This document shows, in pieces, positions 34,432-45,457 of a stretch of 64,000 bases of DNA. Below the pieces are notes generated by a model, which was not told the DNA's origin, made no database searches, and saw only the letters and a program-made list of their open reading frames with translations. Source of the stretch: Humulus lupulus (Eukaryota > Streptophyta > Magnoliopsida > Rosales > Cannabaceae); contig NC_084802.1 of the NCBI RefSeq assembly GCF_963169125.1, forward strand, positions 24,331,607 to 24,395,606. Reading direction: 5' to 3'. Position 1 is the first letter of the stretch. Every line of letters starts with the position of its first letter. A program made the position numbers and the translations under genes.

Positions 34432-37400
34432 ATGAGAAAAAATGCCCAGAAGAGGTATGTCAATGAGCTGAGGTCTCACAATGGAGTTGAGTTTGTCCCA
34501 AAGCAGCATTTGTCTAAACATCAACGATTGGAGAAAAAACTGATCAGTATTACTGAAGAAGACACTAGTCATGTCCAGTTCCCGCATAACGACCCTCTAG
34601 TCATAACCGTCCAGCTCGTCAATTGGAAAGTTAGGCGGACCCTGGTCGATAACGGGAGTTTTGTGAACCTGCTATTCAGGTCCACACTGGAGAAAATGGG
34701 ATTTTCCGTGACCGAACTAAAGGTAACCTCCATGATGTTGTATAAGTTTTCTGGCGAAGGTTCGACAGCTATCGGAACGATCGAGTTGGTGATAATTCTG
34801 GGCGTGCGACCACGAACTGTTTCCAAGCTGCTCGAGTTCGTGGTCGTAGATTGTCCGACCACATACAATGCAATCTTAGGTAGGCCCACACTGATGGCAT
34901 TCGAAGCCATAACTTACGTCCGCCACCTCGTGATAAAATTCCCTTCATCCACGGGAGTATGTACTGTCCGAGGTGATCAGCTCGCTGCTAGGGAATGCTA
35001 TAGCATTTCCATGAAGGTAAAATCACAACCCGGGCAGCAAACGATGCCCATGTAGGATCAGGGCGAGGAATCCCAGGAAGTCAAAGCTGATCCTGGGATG
35101 GAAGAACCTCAACAAGTCAGTTGCAAGGGAACCACCCCGAGTGGGGATGTTGATCCCCGAATAGGTGAAGATAGGTCCGAGCTCCAGGCTATTGAAGAAC
35201 TCAAAGAAGTAAACATCGATCCCCAAGATGCTTTGAGGGTCGTTAAGCTCGGGAAAAATCCCGATGCCAAAAGAAAGGCGGAGCTGGTAACATTTTTACA
35301 AGAAAATTTTGATGTTTTTGCTTGGTCCCATGAAGTCATGATAGGAATCAGCCCGAGTGTCATCATGCATACACTAAATTTGGACAAAAGCATGCCTGCA
35401 AAATCCCAAAAATAGAGGCGTCTGGGTACGACCCAAGCTGAAGCCCTAGAATAAGAAGTAGCTCGGCTTTTCAAGTGCGGTTTTATTCACGAGGCTAAAT
35501 ACCCGATCTGGGTCAACAATCCTGTCCTAGTCCCAAAGCCAAATGGGAAATGGCGGATCTGCATCGAATTCTCCGATCTTAAAAAAGCCTGTCCCAAGGA
35601 TTGTTTCCCCTTGCCAAGGATTGACCAATTGGTGGATGCCACCGTGGGGAACGAGCTCATGTCCTTCATGGATGCGTACTCTGGATATAACCAGATCGCT
35701 ATGAACCCCGCGGACCAGGAACATACTAGCTTCATGACTCCAACCAATGTGTACTGTTATAAAGTCATGTCATTCGGGCTGAAGAACACTAGGGCGACCT
35801 ACCAAAGATTGGTCAACAGAATGTTCGCTGATCAGATCGGGAAAAACATGGAAGTGTATGTTGATGATATGCTGGTCAAGTCAAAGACTGCTGATAACCA
35901 TGTCTCCGATCTGAAGGAATATTTTGGGATTCTAAGGAAGTATAATATGAGGTTAAACCCTCCAAAAATGTACTTTCAGAGTGGCGTCGGGAAAATTTCT
36001 AGGATTCATAGTCAACACCAGGGATAGAGGCGAACCCTGAAAAAATCAGATCGCTGCTAGAAATGCCTTTCCCAAGTCGCATAAAGATGTCTAGAGTCTG
36101 ACAGGAAGAGTGGCAGCCCTCAATCGGTTTATTTCTAAATCTACTGACAAGTGTTTGCCATTCTACAACCTACTCTGGGGGAACAAAATGTTTGAATGGA
36201 CTGACGAGTGCGAGCAGGCTTTCCTCGACCTGAAGAAACATCTGGCCGAGCCACTAGTGTTATCTAAACCAATGGCAGGAGAGCCCTTTTTTCTTTATTT
36301 AGTCATGACGGAAAGTGCAGCCACCGCCGTGTTGGTCCGGGAGGAGGACCGAGTTCAAAAGCCAGTATATTATATAAGCAAAAGACTTCTTGGAGCAGAA
36401 TCTCGGTATCCTCTAATGGAAAAGATGGCGTTCTGCCTTATTACGGCCTCCAGGAAGGTTAGGCCATATTTCCAATCCCATGCAATCCACGTCATGACCG
36501 ATCAGCCTTTAAGGCAGGTGGTGCAGAAACCTGAGACATTGGGACGTCTATTGAAATGGGCATTTGAGCTCAGCTAGTTTGAGATACTGTACGTACCCCG
36601 AACTACGATCAAAAGCCAAGCCCTGGCTGATTTCATGGCTGAATGTACTGGATTCCAGGAGGAGCCCTTGAGAGAACCAGTGCAAGAATTATGGAGAATC
36701 TTCGTGGATGGGTCATCTAATGAGAACGGGTCTGGGGCTGGGAACATCTTAATACCCCCTGAAGGGCATCGTTTCAACTCTGTGCTATAGTTCGAGTTCA
36801 TTGCATCCAACAACGAAGCCGAGTACGAAGCCCTATTGGCCGGGCTTAGAGTGGCGAAGGACTTGAAAGCCAGGGTCGTCCAATGCTACAACAATTCCTA
36901 GAATGTGGTAAACCAAGTGTCTGGGGAATATCAAGCATGGGGGGCCAAGATGGCGGCTTACCTGGCCAAGGTAAAGAAGGAGCTATCCGAGTTTGAATAT
37001 AGCCTAGTTGAGCAGATCCCTCGCAAGCAAAACACCAATGTCGACGCTCTGGCTAGACTCGCTACCTCCAAAGAAGCCAAGACTCTGAGCATAGTACCAG
37101 TGGAATTCTTGGAAATTCTGAGCGTGGCAAAAAGCGCGATGGAGGTCGAGATGATCGATATCAGACCAACCTGGATGACTCCCATAATAGAGTATCTTAC
37201 GACAGGAAAATTTCCTGCCGAGCAAAAAGACGCGAGGAGAATACTCTATTAAGCTCCAAGGTATACAATAATAGACAGGATGTTGTACCGATGTGGCCAT
37301 TCCTTACCTCTTCTACGGTGTGTTCTGCCAGAGGAAGCCAAAACTATTTTGCAGGAGGTGTATGAAGGCTTTTGTGGGGATCATGCTGGGGGGCAAAACA

Positions 37401-38405
37401 TGGCCTTGAAAATATTAAGGCAGGGGTACTTTTGGCCACGCTATCAAAGGACTCCATATCCTATGTTCAAAAGTGTGATAAGTGCTAGCGATTTGCCACA
37501 GTCACCCGAGCTTCGCCAGTCGAACTGAAAATGATATCATCCCCATGGCCGTTCTCGGTGTGGGGAATCGATTTAATTGGAGCACTGCCCATGGGAAAGG
37601 GAGGAGTTCGCTATGCAGTAGTGGCCATCAATTATTTTACGAAGTGGGCGGAAGCGGAGCCCTTGGCAAAAATCACCTCAAAAAGATTCCTCAACTTCGT
37701 GGTCAAGAATATTGTTTGTCGGTTTGGACTGCCAAGAAAGATTGTATCAGATAATGGAACACAGTTCGATAGCGATCTCTTCATTGAATTTTGTGAAAGA
37801 CACAACATAATTAAAAACTTATCCTCAGTGGCCTACCCGCAGGACAACGGGCAGGTCGAGGCAGTGAATAAAACTCTCAAAGCAAGCCTTAAGAAGAGGT
37901 TAGACGAGGCCAAGGGAATCTGGCCCGAGCAGCTCCCGCAGGTACTATGGGCATACTGGACCTCTCACCGAAATTCTACGGGGCACACCCTGTTCTCCCT
38001 GACTATCGGGAGTGAGTCTGTCCTTCCCGTCGAAACAAAGATAACCACACATAGGCTCCAGACCTTTAGCCAGGAGCAGAATGACGAATTACTCAGCGCG
38101 TCCCTCGACCTAATTGATGAAAAATAAGAAGCTTCACAGCTATGGCTCGTGCATTATTAGCAAAAAATCACTCGTTATTTTAATTCAAAGGTCAAGAAGC
38201 GTGCCTTTGGTTTAGGCGACCTGGTACTCCAAAGGGCATTTTTAGCAGGCAAGGACCCCAAAGATGGTGCCTTGGGTTCGAGCTGGGATGGGCCTTATTA
38301 GATAGTGGAAGTCATACAGGAGGGAACTTTCAAGTTGGCTCGACTTAATGGAGAAATAGTTCCACGGACCTGGAATGCTATGCATTTAAAAAAGTACTAT
38401 CAATG
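34432..38405 (+). pseudogene. Pol of the Tat element: PR, RT, RNase H, archaeal-type RNase H, integrase
   Basis: Protease (34432-35055) has VDNGSFVNLLF in place of the usual D-S/T-G. Reverse transcriptase (about 35460-36030) carries MDAYSGYNQIAM and the catalytic YVDD at 35857-35868. The first RNase H lies at about 36180-36580 (WTDECEQAFLDLKKH). The second RNase H lies at about 36700-37060 (FVDGSSNENGSG, SNNEAEYEALLAGL, NVDALARLA). Integrase (about 37280-38130) has its zinc finger and the catalytic triad in WGIDLIG, VSDNGTQF and NGQVEAVNK. A C-terminal stretch to 38405 ends AMHLKKYYQ. At least eight in-frame stops and two frameshifts (about 36025 and 36080) interrupt it. Many stops are TAG where relatives have Gln. 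Confidence 0.9.
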
Positions 38406-38559
38406 ATCAAACCACATGTCTATGTAAGGCTCGATTATAAAAGCCATTTAATTTCAGAGATAAAAATTATGGTATATTTGTATCTTTGTATGGTTTCATC
38501 TGCATGTTAGTTCGGATGGTAGTGTTGGTCCAAAGTAACCCAGAAATTCCACTTCCTGA

Positions 38560-39240
38560 TTACTTGGGGGGCATATGACTCAAGAACCAGGTTACGTAAC
38601 TTAGAAGTTGGTAAAATTGATTAACCAGTGTTTTTCTAAAAAACGCGAGGTGTCAATAAAACTAACACGAACTAAGTTTTAATTAAATATCCTGGATACA
38701 ACCAGGTTCCGAAACATAGAAGTTGGTAAAATTGATTAACTAGTGTTTTTCTAAAAAATGCGAGGTGTCATTAAAACTAACACGAACTAAGTTTTAAACA
38801 AAAACCCTGGATACGACCAGGTTCAGAAACTTAGAAGTTGGTAAAATTGATTAACCAATGTTTTTCTAAAAAACGCGAGGTGTCAATAAAACTAACACGA
38901 ACTAAGTTTTAAATAAATATCCTGGATATGACCAGATTCCGATCTTAGAAGTTGGTAAAATTGATTAACCAGTGCTTTTCTAAAAAATTTGAGATGTCAA
39001 TAAAACTAACACGGACTAAGTTTTAAATAAAAACCCTGGATACAACCAGGTTCCGAAACATAGAAGTTGGTAAAATTGATTAACCATTGTTTTTCTAAAA
39101 AATGCGAGGTATCAATAAAACTAACACAGACTAAGTTTTAAATAAAAACCCTGAATACGACCAAATTCCGAAACTTAGAAGTTGGTAAAATAAAAACCCT
39201 AACGCGAACTAAGTTTTTAATTAAAATCCCCAGATACAAC
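38560..39240 (+). repeat. 115-bp tandem array after integrase
   Basis: The string 'agaagttggtaaaat' begins at 38603, 38718, 38833, 38947, 39062 and 39177. This gives six starts with a period of 114-115 bp, the last unit being truncated. Each unit holds 'ctaacacgaactaagtttt' and 'ccctggatacaaccaggttc'. The second Tat element has a related array at 44950-45350. Such arrays in the 3' untranslated part are known for Tat/Ogre elements and can seed satellites. Confidence 0.9.
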
Positions 39241-39498
39241 CGGGTCTAGGGCCTAATACTTAACGGGTAGGATATAAATCATCATTTTTGGTTACGGCCA
39301 AAAATAAAGTATCTATATCGACCTAAGAGTCATTTCCTAAGGTTTTAAACGTACAATTCATGAAGCATGAGAAGGAAATCAAGGAATAAATAAAAATTGA
39401 TACTGAAATTATCGATAAATTATCTCGAGGAAAATATCCTCGTATTAAACGTTTACAAAAAAAAAATAGCATGTAAAATAAATGAAGGCAAATAAAAT

Positions 39499-42166
39499 CT
39501 AAGACCCTCCAAATCGCTCTGAGGACGTCACCTCCTCGGTCTCTTGCTCGCCAACAGCAGAGGCTTCCCCGGACTCAGACGACAACTCTTGTTGAAGCCG
39601 AGCCTTAAACTTCTCGAGGTAGTGCCCCCACACTTTGGAGGCCATGAAGGAGAATTTGTCGTCCTGATTGAAGGCCCATCGGTGGTACAACATGCTCTCC
39701 ATGGAGGATGTCGAAGCCTTCTTTTCCTCCTGAATAGCAGCCTCGACCTCCAGCTGTTTGACCTTGGCCCCCGCGAGCTCGGCCTAAAGGGCAGCCGAGG
39801 AAGCCTTTGCCGCCTACTCACCCTCTTGAGTGGCGGCTAAGGCAGCCTTTTCCGCCTGCTCACCCTCTTGAGCCACGGCTAAGGCAGCCTTTGCCGCCTG
39901 CTCGCCTGCTTGGGCCACCGTCAAGGAAGCCTTGGCACTTTGTTCGCCTTGTTGAGTAGCGGCGAGGGCAGCTTGAGTTGCAGTCAAGGCGGCCTGAGCA
40001 GTCTGGAGCTTGGCCTTAAGTTCATCATTCCTAGCCCTGGCTCGAGCTATGTTGCGATGTTGAGCCAAGATCGCCTGCAAAAAGCAAGGAAACAGTTAGG
40101 CACATGCCAGGGAAAAATAAAAAAGAATTTTAGGTCAAGGAAAGTGCTTACTGTGAGCCGATTCCATTACATTCTCTAGGCTCCTATCCTCGATCACCCT
40201 CAGGTTCGTGGGCTTGGCCTTATAAAAATGCTCCATCGCGTGGTTCGCTATCTCGTAGACAGTCCCCCGAAAAGTGTCTGGAATTTGCTCCAGGTCCTGG
40301 GTGTTAACCGGGAAGCGAACAGTGGCGGCGAGGACTATCGGAGCTGGGAGACCAACTGGTGCTACCTGGTCTCGAGCAGGGGCTGAGGGAAATCGAGGAG
40401 GAGGTGCAGCCGGACCCCTCTTCTCCTGGGCTGCGGCGGATGAAGCTCCTGAGCCCGGGGCCTTTCCCCTTGGCCGGGGATTTGGAAACAATCGCAGCTG
40501 GGGGGGGGGGGCGTCTTCTTTGATGTGGGCCGGAGTTTCTTCACAAAGGGACCCGAGCTGAATCTCCCTTCCTGAAACATCAAGCGGATGTCAGGTTCCC
40601 CTTGCTGTGCCATCTCCTCACCTGAAAAAGAATGGAAAGTACGTCAGTATGTGTACAAATTCATCAATCTACATAATGTGTGCATGTGAAGGATATTATA
40701 AAGTCCTACCTTCCGAGATAGAGGAGGAGTCTATTGCCACGACCTCTGGCCTCAGAACCATTATAGGAGAGGGAGAGTCTAGGTCTACGATTTCTTGGAT
40801 TAGGGGAGGTTCAAGCTCAGGTTCTAGCTCAAGGCTGGACTCCTCTACATATTGCCTAAGTCCAGGGGCGAGGATACCCTAGGGCAGGGAGTCCCACGAC
40901 CTCAGGTTGGTCTCATACTCTTCAAAAAGGGATGACCTAAAGGATAAAGTGTTATCTACGACTACAGTCCCTCTAGGATGAACCATGTCGTATCGTACCA
41001 CTAATTGGTCCACACACTGAAGCAAGGTTATGTTATAGGCAGGATCTCTAGGGAGGTGATGTACGAGGTAGTTGGGGTTAAACCTAACTAGCCTAAGGTT
41101 GGCGGCAGCCCTATCTAGATCCCTAAAAGGGTATGGGTCATCTTGGCCGGAGAGACCAGCTACTACCCCCGATAGAGCTCGGTCTGCGTCAGGGTTCCGG
41201 GGGGCCTCAGGAGCTCGCCTCTTCCGAACGAGCGGCACCTCGTCCTATTCTTTCTCCTCGCTGTCGTCGGTGGCAGCTCCTACTCAAGGCCAAAGTCTGG
41301 CCTTCGGAAATTAATTTACACGCCAACATTGTGTCGTCAGACACGAGCTGGCGGTAGTCCTTCTCACTGGGTGGAAGCCCCGCCAAGGTATCGTATTGAC
41401 CCCCAAGGGTCACTGATTTGGTCGTCCTCGCAAAAATGGCTGCACGAAGATACTCGAGTTAGCATACACGCGAAAAGACTAAGTATGAAAAGAATAGTTC
41501 TACGAGCTAAGAAAGGAAAGGAAACTTACGAGGGTGGTTGTAGTACCGGTGCTCGCAGTTGCGAAACCCGTTCGACATAAAGAACTAATCTTTGACGTCA
41601 TTGGGGTGGCTGGGCAGCTCGATGACTACGGGTGAGTTCGGGAATCGGGTCAGATAGTAGAACCCGTCACCTTGTCCCCGTTGGTCCGGGCTAGTCTTGA
41701 GGCAGAAAAAGTACAAGATGTCCGCAGGGGTAGGGACGTCCCACATCTGCTTCAAGAAGAGGTACTTCAGCCCCGCCAGCAGTCGGTATGAGTTTGGGGG
41801 GAGCTGGAATGGCGCCAACTTCACATAGTTGAAGAAGTCAGCGAAGTACTGGTTGAGGGGGGGGGGGGGGGGGGAGAAGGCCTCAGCCTTTAAGTGTTCA
41901 TCACTCCAGGCCATGAAATCATCATGGAGTGGTGCACAGCTCCTCTCCCCCTCGAAGGGAGGTCAGGCAATGAGAACGCTCATCCCAACCTCGATGTTGT
42001 GGGACAACATGATCTTGTTGACCCTTCCTTGGGTCGTTATTTTGGAGACTATCCTCTCGGCCTCGAAAAATGCGTCAAGTACGACCACGACCTCCTTTCC
42101 CTTGTGAGTTTGTTGGGATGATGAGCCAGCTACGTTCTTTTTGGGCGCGCTTTTCTTAGGTGCCAT
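39499..42166 (-). pseudogene. Antisense four-exon gene of the Tat element (putative gypsy-type transposon protein with coiled coil)
   Basis: On the strand opposite pol, coding exons run 42166-41530, 41439-40710, 40621-40152 and 40074-39499, joined by three short GT-AG introns of 77-90 bp. Exon 1 starts MAPKKSAPKK (basic, possibly nuclear) and carries YFADFFNYVKLAPFQLPPNSYRLL, which resembles the plant 'putative gypsy type transposon' domain (Pfam Transposase_28). Exon 2 has VRKRRAPEAP and LVRFNPNYLVHHLP. Exon 3 is Pro/Lys-rich. Exon 4 has an Ala/Gln/Glu repeat of about 14 residues (AALAVAQEGEQA) predicted to be a coiled coil, and ends EEVTSSERFGGS. Expected length is about 800 residues. In-frame TAG codons (39814-39816 and 39784-39786, minus strand) stand where Gln is expected, and a G18 run at 41857-41874 adds prolines. 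Its function is unknown. The second Tat element has the same gene. Confidence 0.78.
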
Positions 42167-42174
42167 CAGCTCGC

Positions 42175-42699
42175 CTATTGAATAAGAACGACGGCAGTTT
42201 TAGTGGGCGACGTGGAATTTTTTGTACAGGCAAGAAAAAACAAAGGCCGAGGGTTCTAAAACACAAGTTGATGCAATATCAGCCCGCGGTGTAATGCCGC
42301 CTAGGTTTCCCAACAGACCCCTGATATTTAGGGATCCGTGTGTCAGAAAATTAGGCCACCACCCTCCTTGGGGAACAGTTTAGAGAAAAACCGCCCAAGA
42401 AGCGTTGCCCCTAAGCAACCTAATGTCGAACCCTAAAAGCCTTTCATCTCCTACATGCCTAATGGACATTTTCTAAAAATTACCCAGGAATCACTCAAAG
42501 ATTTACCCAATTTATGAACATCACCATCCTAGATATATTTTAGGGCCTACTCAATAAACCTAAATCGAAACCTATGTGCCAAAAATGTTTAGAAACAACC
42601 TAATGCTAATGGCGGTGAATTGCAGATTAGCATGATAAAGAAAGAAGAGAAGCACACAAAACCAGTAAAAGAAAAGTTCCAGTAAAACAGAAAACTTAC
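42175..42699 (-). other. 5'UTR intron of the antisense gene (first Tat copy)
   Basis: The donor GTAAGTTTTC follows 'gaagaacacacg', and the acceptor CAATAG lies 8 bases before the ATG. It is 525 bp. The second copy has an intron of 529 bp at the same place, following 'gaagaacatact'. Confidence 0.65.
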
Positions 42700-42898
42700 C
42701 GTGTGTTCTTCAACTAAAGGAATAAGCAATGTAGACGGAGAGTTCTTAAAAAGATCCTTGGTGACGGGGTTTCTGAAGGTTTTAGTGGCAGATTTATGGG
42801 ATTTTATGAGAAAAGGAAGAAGGCTTTTTGAAGTTCAAAAGAGAGAAAATTAGGAAAAGTTTCGAATGGAAGGTGATGAACACTGAAAATTTCCAGCC

Positions 42899-42907
42899 CT
42901 ATTTATA
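42899..42907 (-). promoter_or_regulatory. TATA box of the antisense gene (first copy)
   Basis: The minus strand reads ACGTATAAATAGGG around this site, about 200 bp before the 5'UTR intron donor. The second Tat element has ACGTATAAAAGGG at the matching position (49065-49072). Confidence 0.65.
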
Positions 42908-43162
42908 CGTAATAGGCCTAAAGAAACGTGGACCATCCGATCAAGCTAATGCAGGATACGAGAGTCATGTTTCGAAAGATTAAATGACGGTAAAAAGGTG
43001 GCCAGGCCATTTAATGCAACCCTCGAAACCCGAACAGACGCCAATCGTGGCATTCCATGTGTTCAGTACTCGGGTAATGAACAAACATGGGTAATCGCAA
43101 TAGAAGTTTAAAAGTCCCCACCGTGTCAGTCAGAGAATGACATCATAAGACACGAGTAGGGA

Positions 43163-43174
43163 CTTAGGGGAAAA
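43163..43174 (+). other. Polypurine tract before the 3' LTR (first Tat copy)
   Basis: The bases 'aggggaaaa' directly precede the LTR start TGTACACC. The second copy has 'aggggcaaa' at the matching place. This is the expected primer site for plus-strand DNA synthesis. Confidence 0.7.
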
Positions 43175-43963
43175 TGTACACCCTGATATTCAGCCCGGGT
43201 CTTTTATGCAGCTCGAGTACAGCTGGCTAGCTAAGAACAGTACTAAGGGACCCACAAGTTGATATCTCCTCTGCGAAGGTAGTGCGACCCCCCAGGTAAT
43301 AACACGAGCTAAGGAATATGAAGCATTAAGAAACGAGCTAGAAATGGATATAAAACATAGCATCCTGGGCACGAGCTGGCGTTATGTTCAGGTCGTGGTA
43401 CTCTGACAATTTTCCATATCCAGGAGTCTTTATAAACCTGGATACGTTATTTGTAAACGTGCATGGTCAGACATTACATGTTCGTTACCCCTGACTTCTC
43501 GAACACACAACATAAAAGTGCGTGATCAAACATCACATGTCCATTTATGCCAAAAGACCCATGATCAATTTTACCTAATGATTAGACCATACTTTAATAT
43601 ATATTGTAATATTCATCATTTGTGGGGGACAGGCCACATATAGGATGGATATCCACGTGATGATCCCTGCACCTATCCTGGAATGGTTCGTCTATAAATA
43701 ACAAAACCTTGGATAGAAAAGGGGTTGGGTTTTTTCTGTGTAATATAAATACTCTGTCAAAATATACAGAGAGATACAGTAATAATATCGACTCGTGGAC
43801 TAGGGGGATTTTAGCCTCCGAACCACGTAAAAAGGAATGAGTGTTCTTATTATTTCATTCTAAGAATCCTTAAGAGTCATTATTCTTACTACGGTTTATC
43901 CTTAAGCACTAGTTTATTCTAGCCAATTACGTAATACACTGTTGGCGAAAAACCACGTCAACA
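43175..43963 (+). repeat. 3' LTR of the full-length Tat element
   Basis: It is 789 bp, from TGTACACCC to ACGTCAACA, and is collinear with the 5' LTR. Short length differences occur (CCT insertion near 43268, one extra C near 43290). Confidence 0.9.
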
Positions 43964-43990
43964 GTATGCATATATATTTATGAATTATAT

Positions 43991-44476
43991 ATGTCTGTTT
44001 TCTTCAAACCTCTGGCAAAAATCACTTCAAAGAGAGTCCTATACTTTGTGGTGAAGAGTATTATATGTCGGTTTGGGCTTCCTAAAAAGATTGTGTCAAA
44101 CAATGGGACACAGCTCGACAGTGATCTGTTCACTAACTTTTGTGAAAAATATGACATTATTAAAAGTTTCTCCTCAGTAGCGTATCCGCAGGACAATGGA
44201 CAGGTCAAGGCTATGAACAAGACCCTAAAGGCGAGCTTGAAGAAGAGGTTAGATGAGGCCAAAGGATTATGGGTTGAACTGCTCCTGCAAGTACTTTGGG
44301 CATACCAGACTGCTCACAGAACCTCCATGGGACATACTTCTTTTTCCCTAACTTTTGGAAGCGAGGCCGTCCTTCCAGTCAAAACCATGGTAGCCACTCA
44401 TAGGAAAAGGACATTCAACCAAGAGCAGAATGATGGACTACTTAACGCATCCCTCGATCTGATTGAAGAAAAATGA
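43991..44476 (+). pseudogene. Integrase fragment of the second Tat element
   Basis: The fragment aligns with the integrase core of the first copy from 'PLAKITSKR' to the 'LDLIEEK' end. Two catalytic positions are changed: the Asp of SDNGTQ is Asn (SNNGTQ), and the Glu of GQVEA is Lys (GQVKA). Both are single G-to-A changes. It cannot be active. A degraded C-terminal stretch continues to about 44760. Confidence 0.88.
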
Positions 44477-44949
44477 GAAGTATCACAGTTACATCTTTCC
44501 CATTATCAACAAAAAATCACTCGCTATTTTAATTCTAAAGTTAAGATGCGTAGATTTGGATTGGGTGATCTAGTTCTCTGAAGGGTATTTCTAGCAAATA
44601 AGGATGGATCCCAAGGATGGTGTTTTAGGCCCAAACTAGGAAGGTCCATATCAAGTCGTTGAGGTTTTACGTGAATGAACTTTCTAGATAGCTCGGCTGA
44701 ATGGGGAGGTAGTCCCACAGACTTGGAACGCCCTACATTTGAAAAAAATATTATCAGTAGTTCACCATCAATGTAAGACTTATTTATAAAAGCCATTTGA
44801 TTAAATAAGCGATAGATTATTAAATAATTTTTCTTTGATAAGATTGTATTAGTTCATGTTCTAGTTTTGTAAAAGCAACCAAGAAAGTTTCTACATTCTG
44901 GTTAGTTGGGGGGCATATAACCCGAAATTGGAAAAATTAAGCTTGCTTG

Positions 44950-45360
44950 GTAAGTTTAAATCATTAAAATCCCTAGATACAACCAGGTCCAAAACTTAGA
45001 GCTTGGAAAAATTGATTATTCAACAGCTTTTTAAGAACTTGAGTTTTCAATAAACCTAGTGTGAACTAAGTTGAAAAAACCCTGGATGCAACCTTGTCCG
45101 AAACTTGGAAAGTTGGGAAAATTGTTTAATATCAAGGGCTTGTTAAAGCTCGAGTTATTAATAAACCTAACACAAACTAAGTTTAAATCATTTAAAAGCC
45201 AGGACACAACCAAGTCCAAAACTTGGAAAGTTGGGAAAATTGTTTAATGTCAAGGGCTTGTTAAACCTCGTGTTATCAATAAACCTAGCATGAACTAAGT
45301 TTAAATAAATTAAAAAAAAAAACCGTAGATATAACCGGGTTCAAGGCCTGGTCTTAATAG
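44950..45360 (+). repeat. Tandem array of the second Tat element (about 110-120-bp units)
   Basis: Units with 'aaacttggaaagttgggaaaattg' and 'aaacctagcatgaactaagtt' recur three to four times. They match the 115-bp array of the first element in order and wording but are more diverged. Confidence 0.75.
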
Positions 45361-45457
45361 GTATGATACAAATCAACACACAAAACTTGGATATAACCGA
45401 GCTCAAAATATCTATCCCAATCTAAAAATCGATTCATAAATTCTCGAATGTACAAGT

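Larger units (their letters stand above)
31246..43963 (+). mobile_element. Full-length Tat-lineage Ty3/gypsy retrotransposon, 12.7 kb, decayed
   Basis: Two LTRs (31246-32030 and 43175-43963) enclose gag, protease, reverse transcriptase, RNase H, a second RNase H and integrase, a tandem-repeat zone, and an antisense gene. The flanks are GTATA on the left and GTATG on the right, a target duplication with one mismatch. The second RNase H after the first, and the long 3' region with an antisense frame, are hallmarks of the Tat lineage. The coding part carries many stops and frameshifts, so the element is inactive. The LTRs differ at roughly 6% of positions by eye, mostly C/T and G/A, so the insertion is of moderate age. 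Confidence 0.92.

Noticed and set aside
34315..35747. Several minus-strand frames over protease and RT
   Set aside because: They mirror the conserved pol frame and lack any domain.
39544..40561. Plus-strand frames over the antisense gene
   Set aside because: They are shadows of the minus-strand exons. The exon borders and conservation favour the minus strand.
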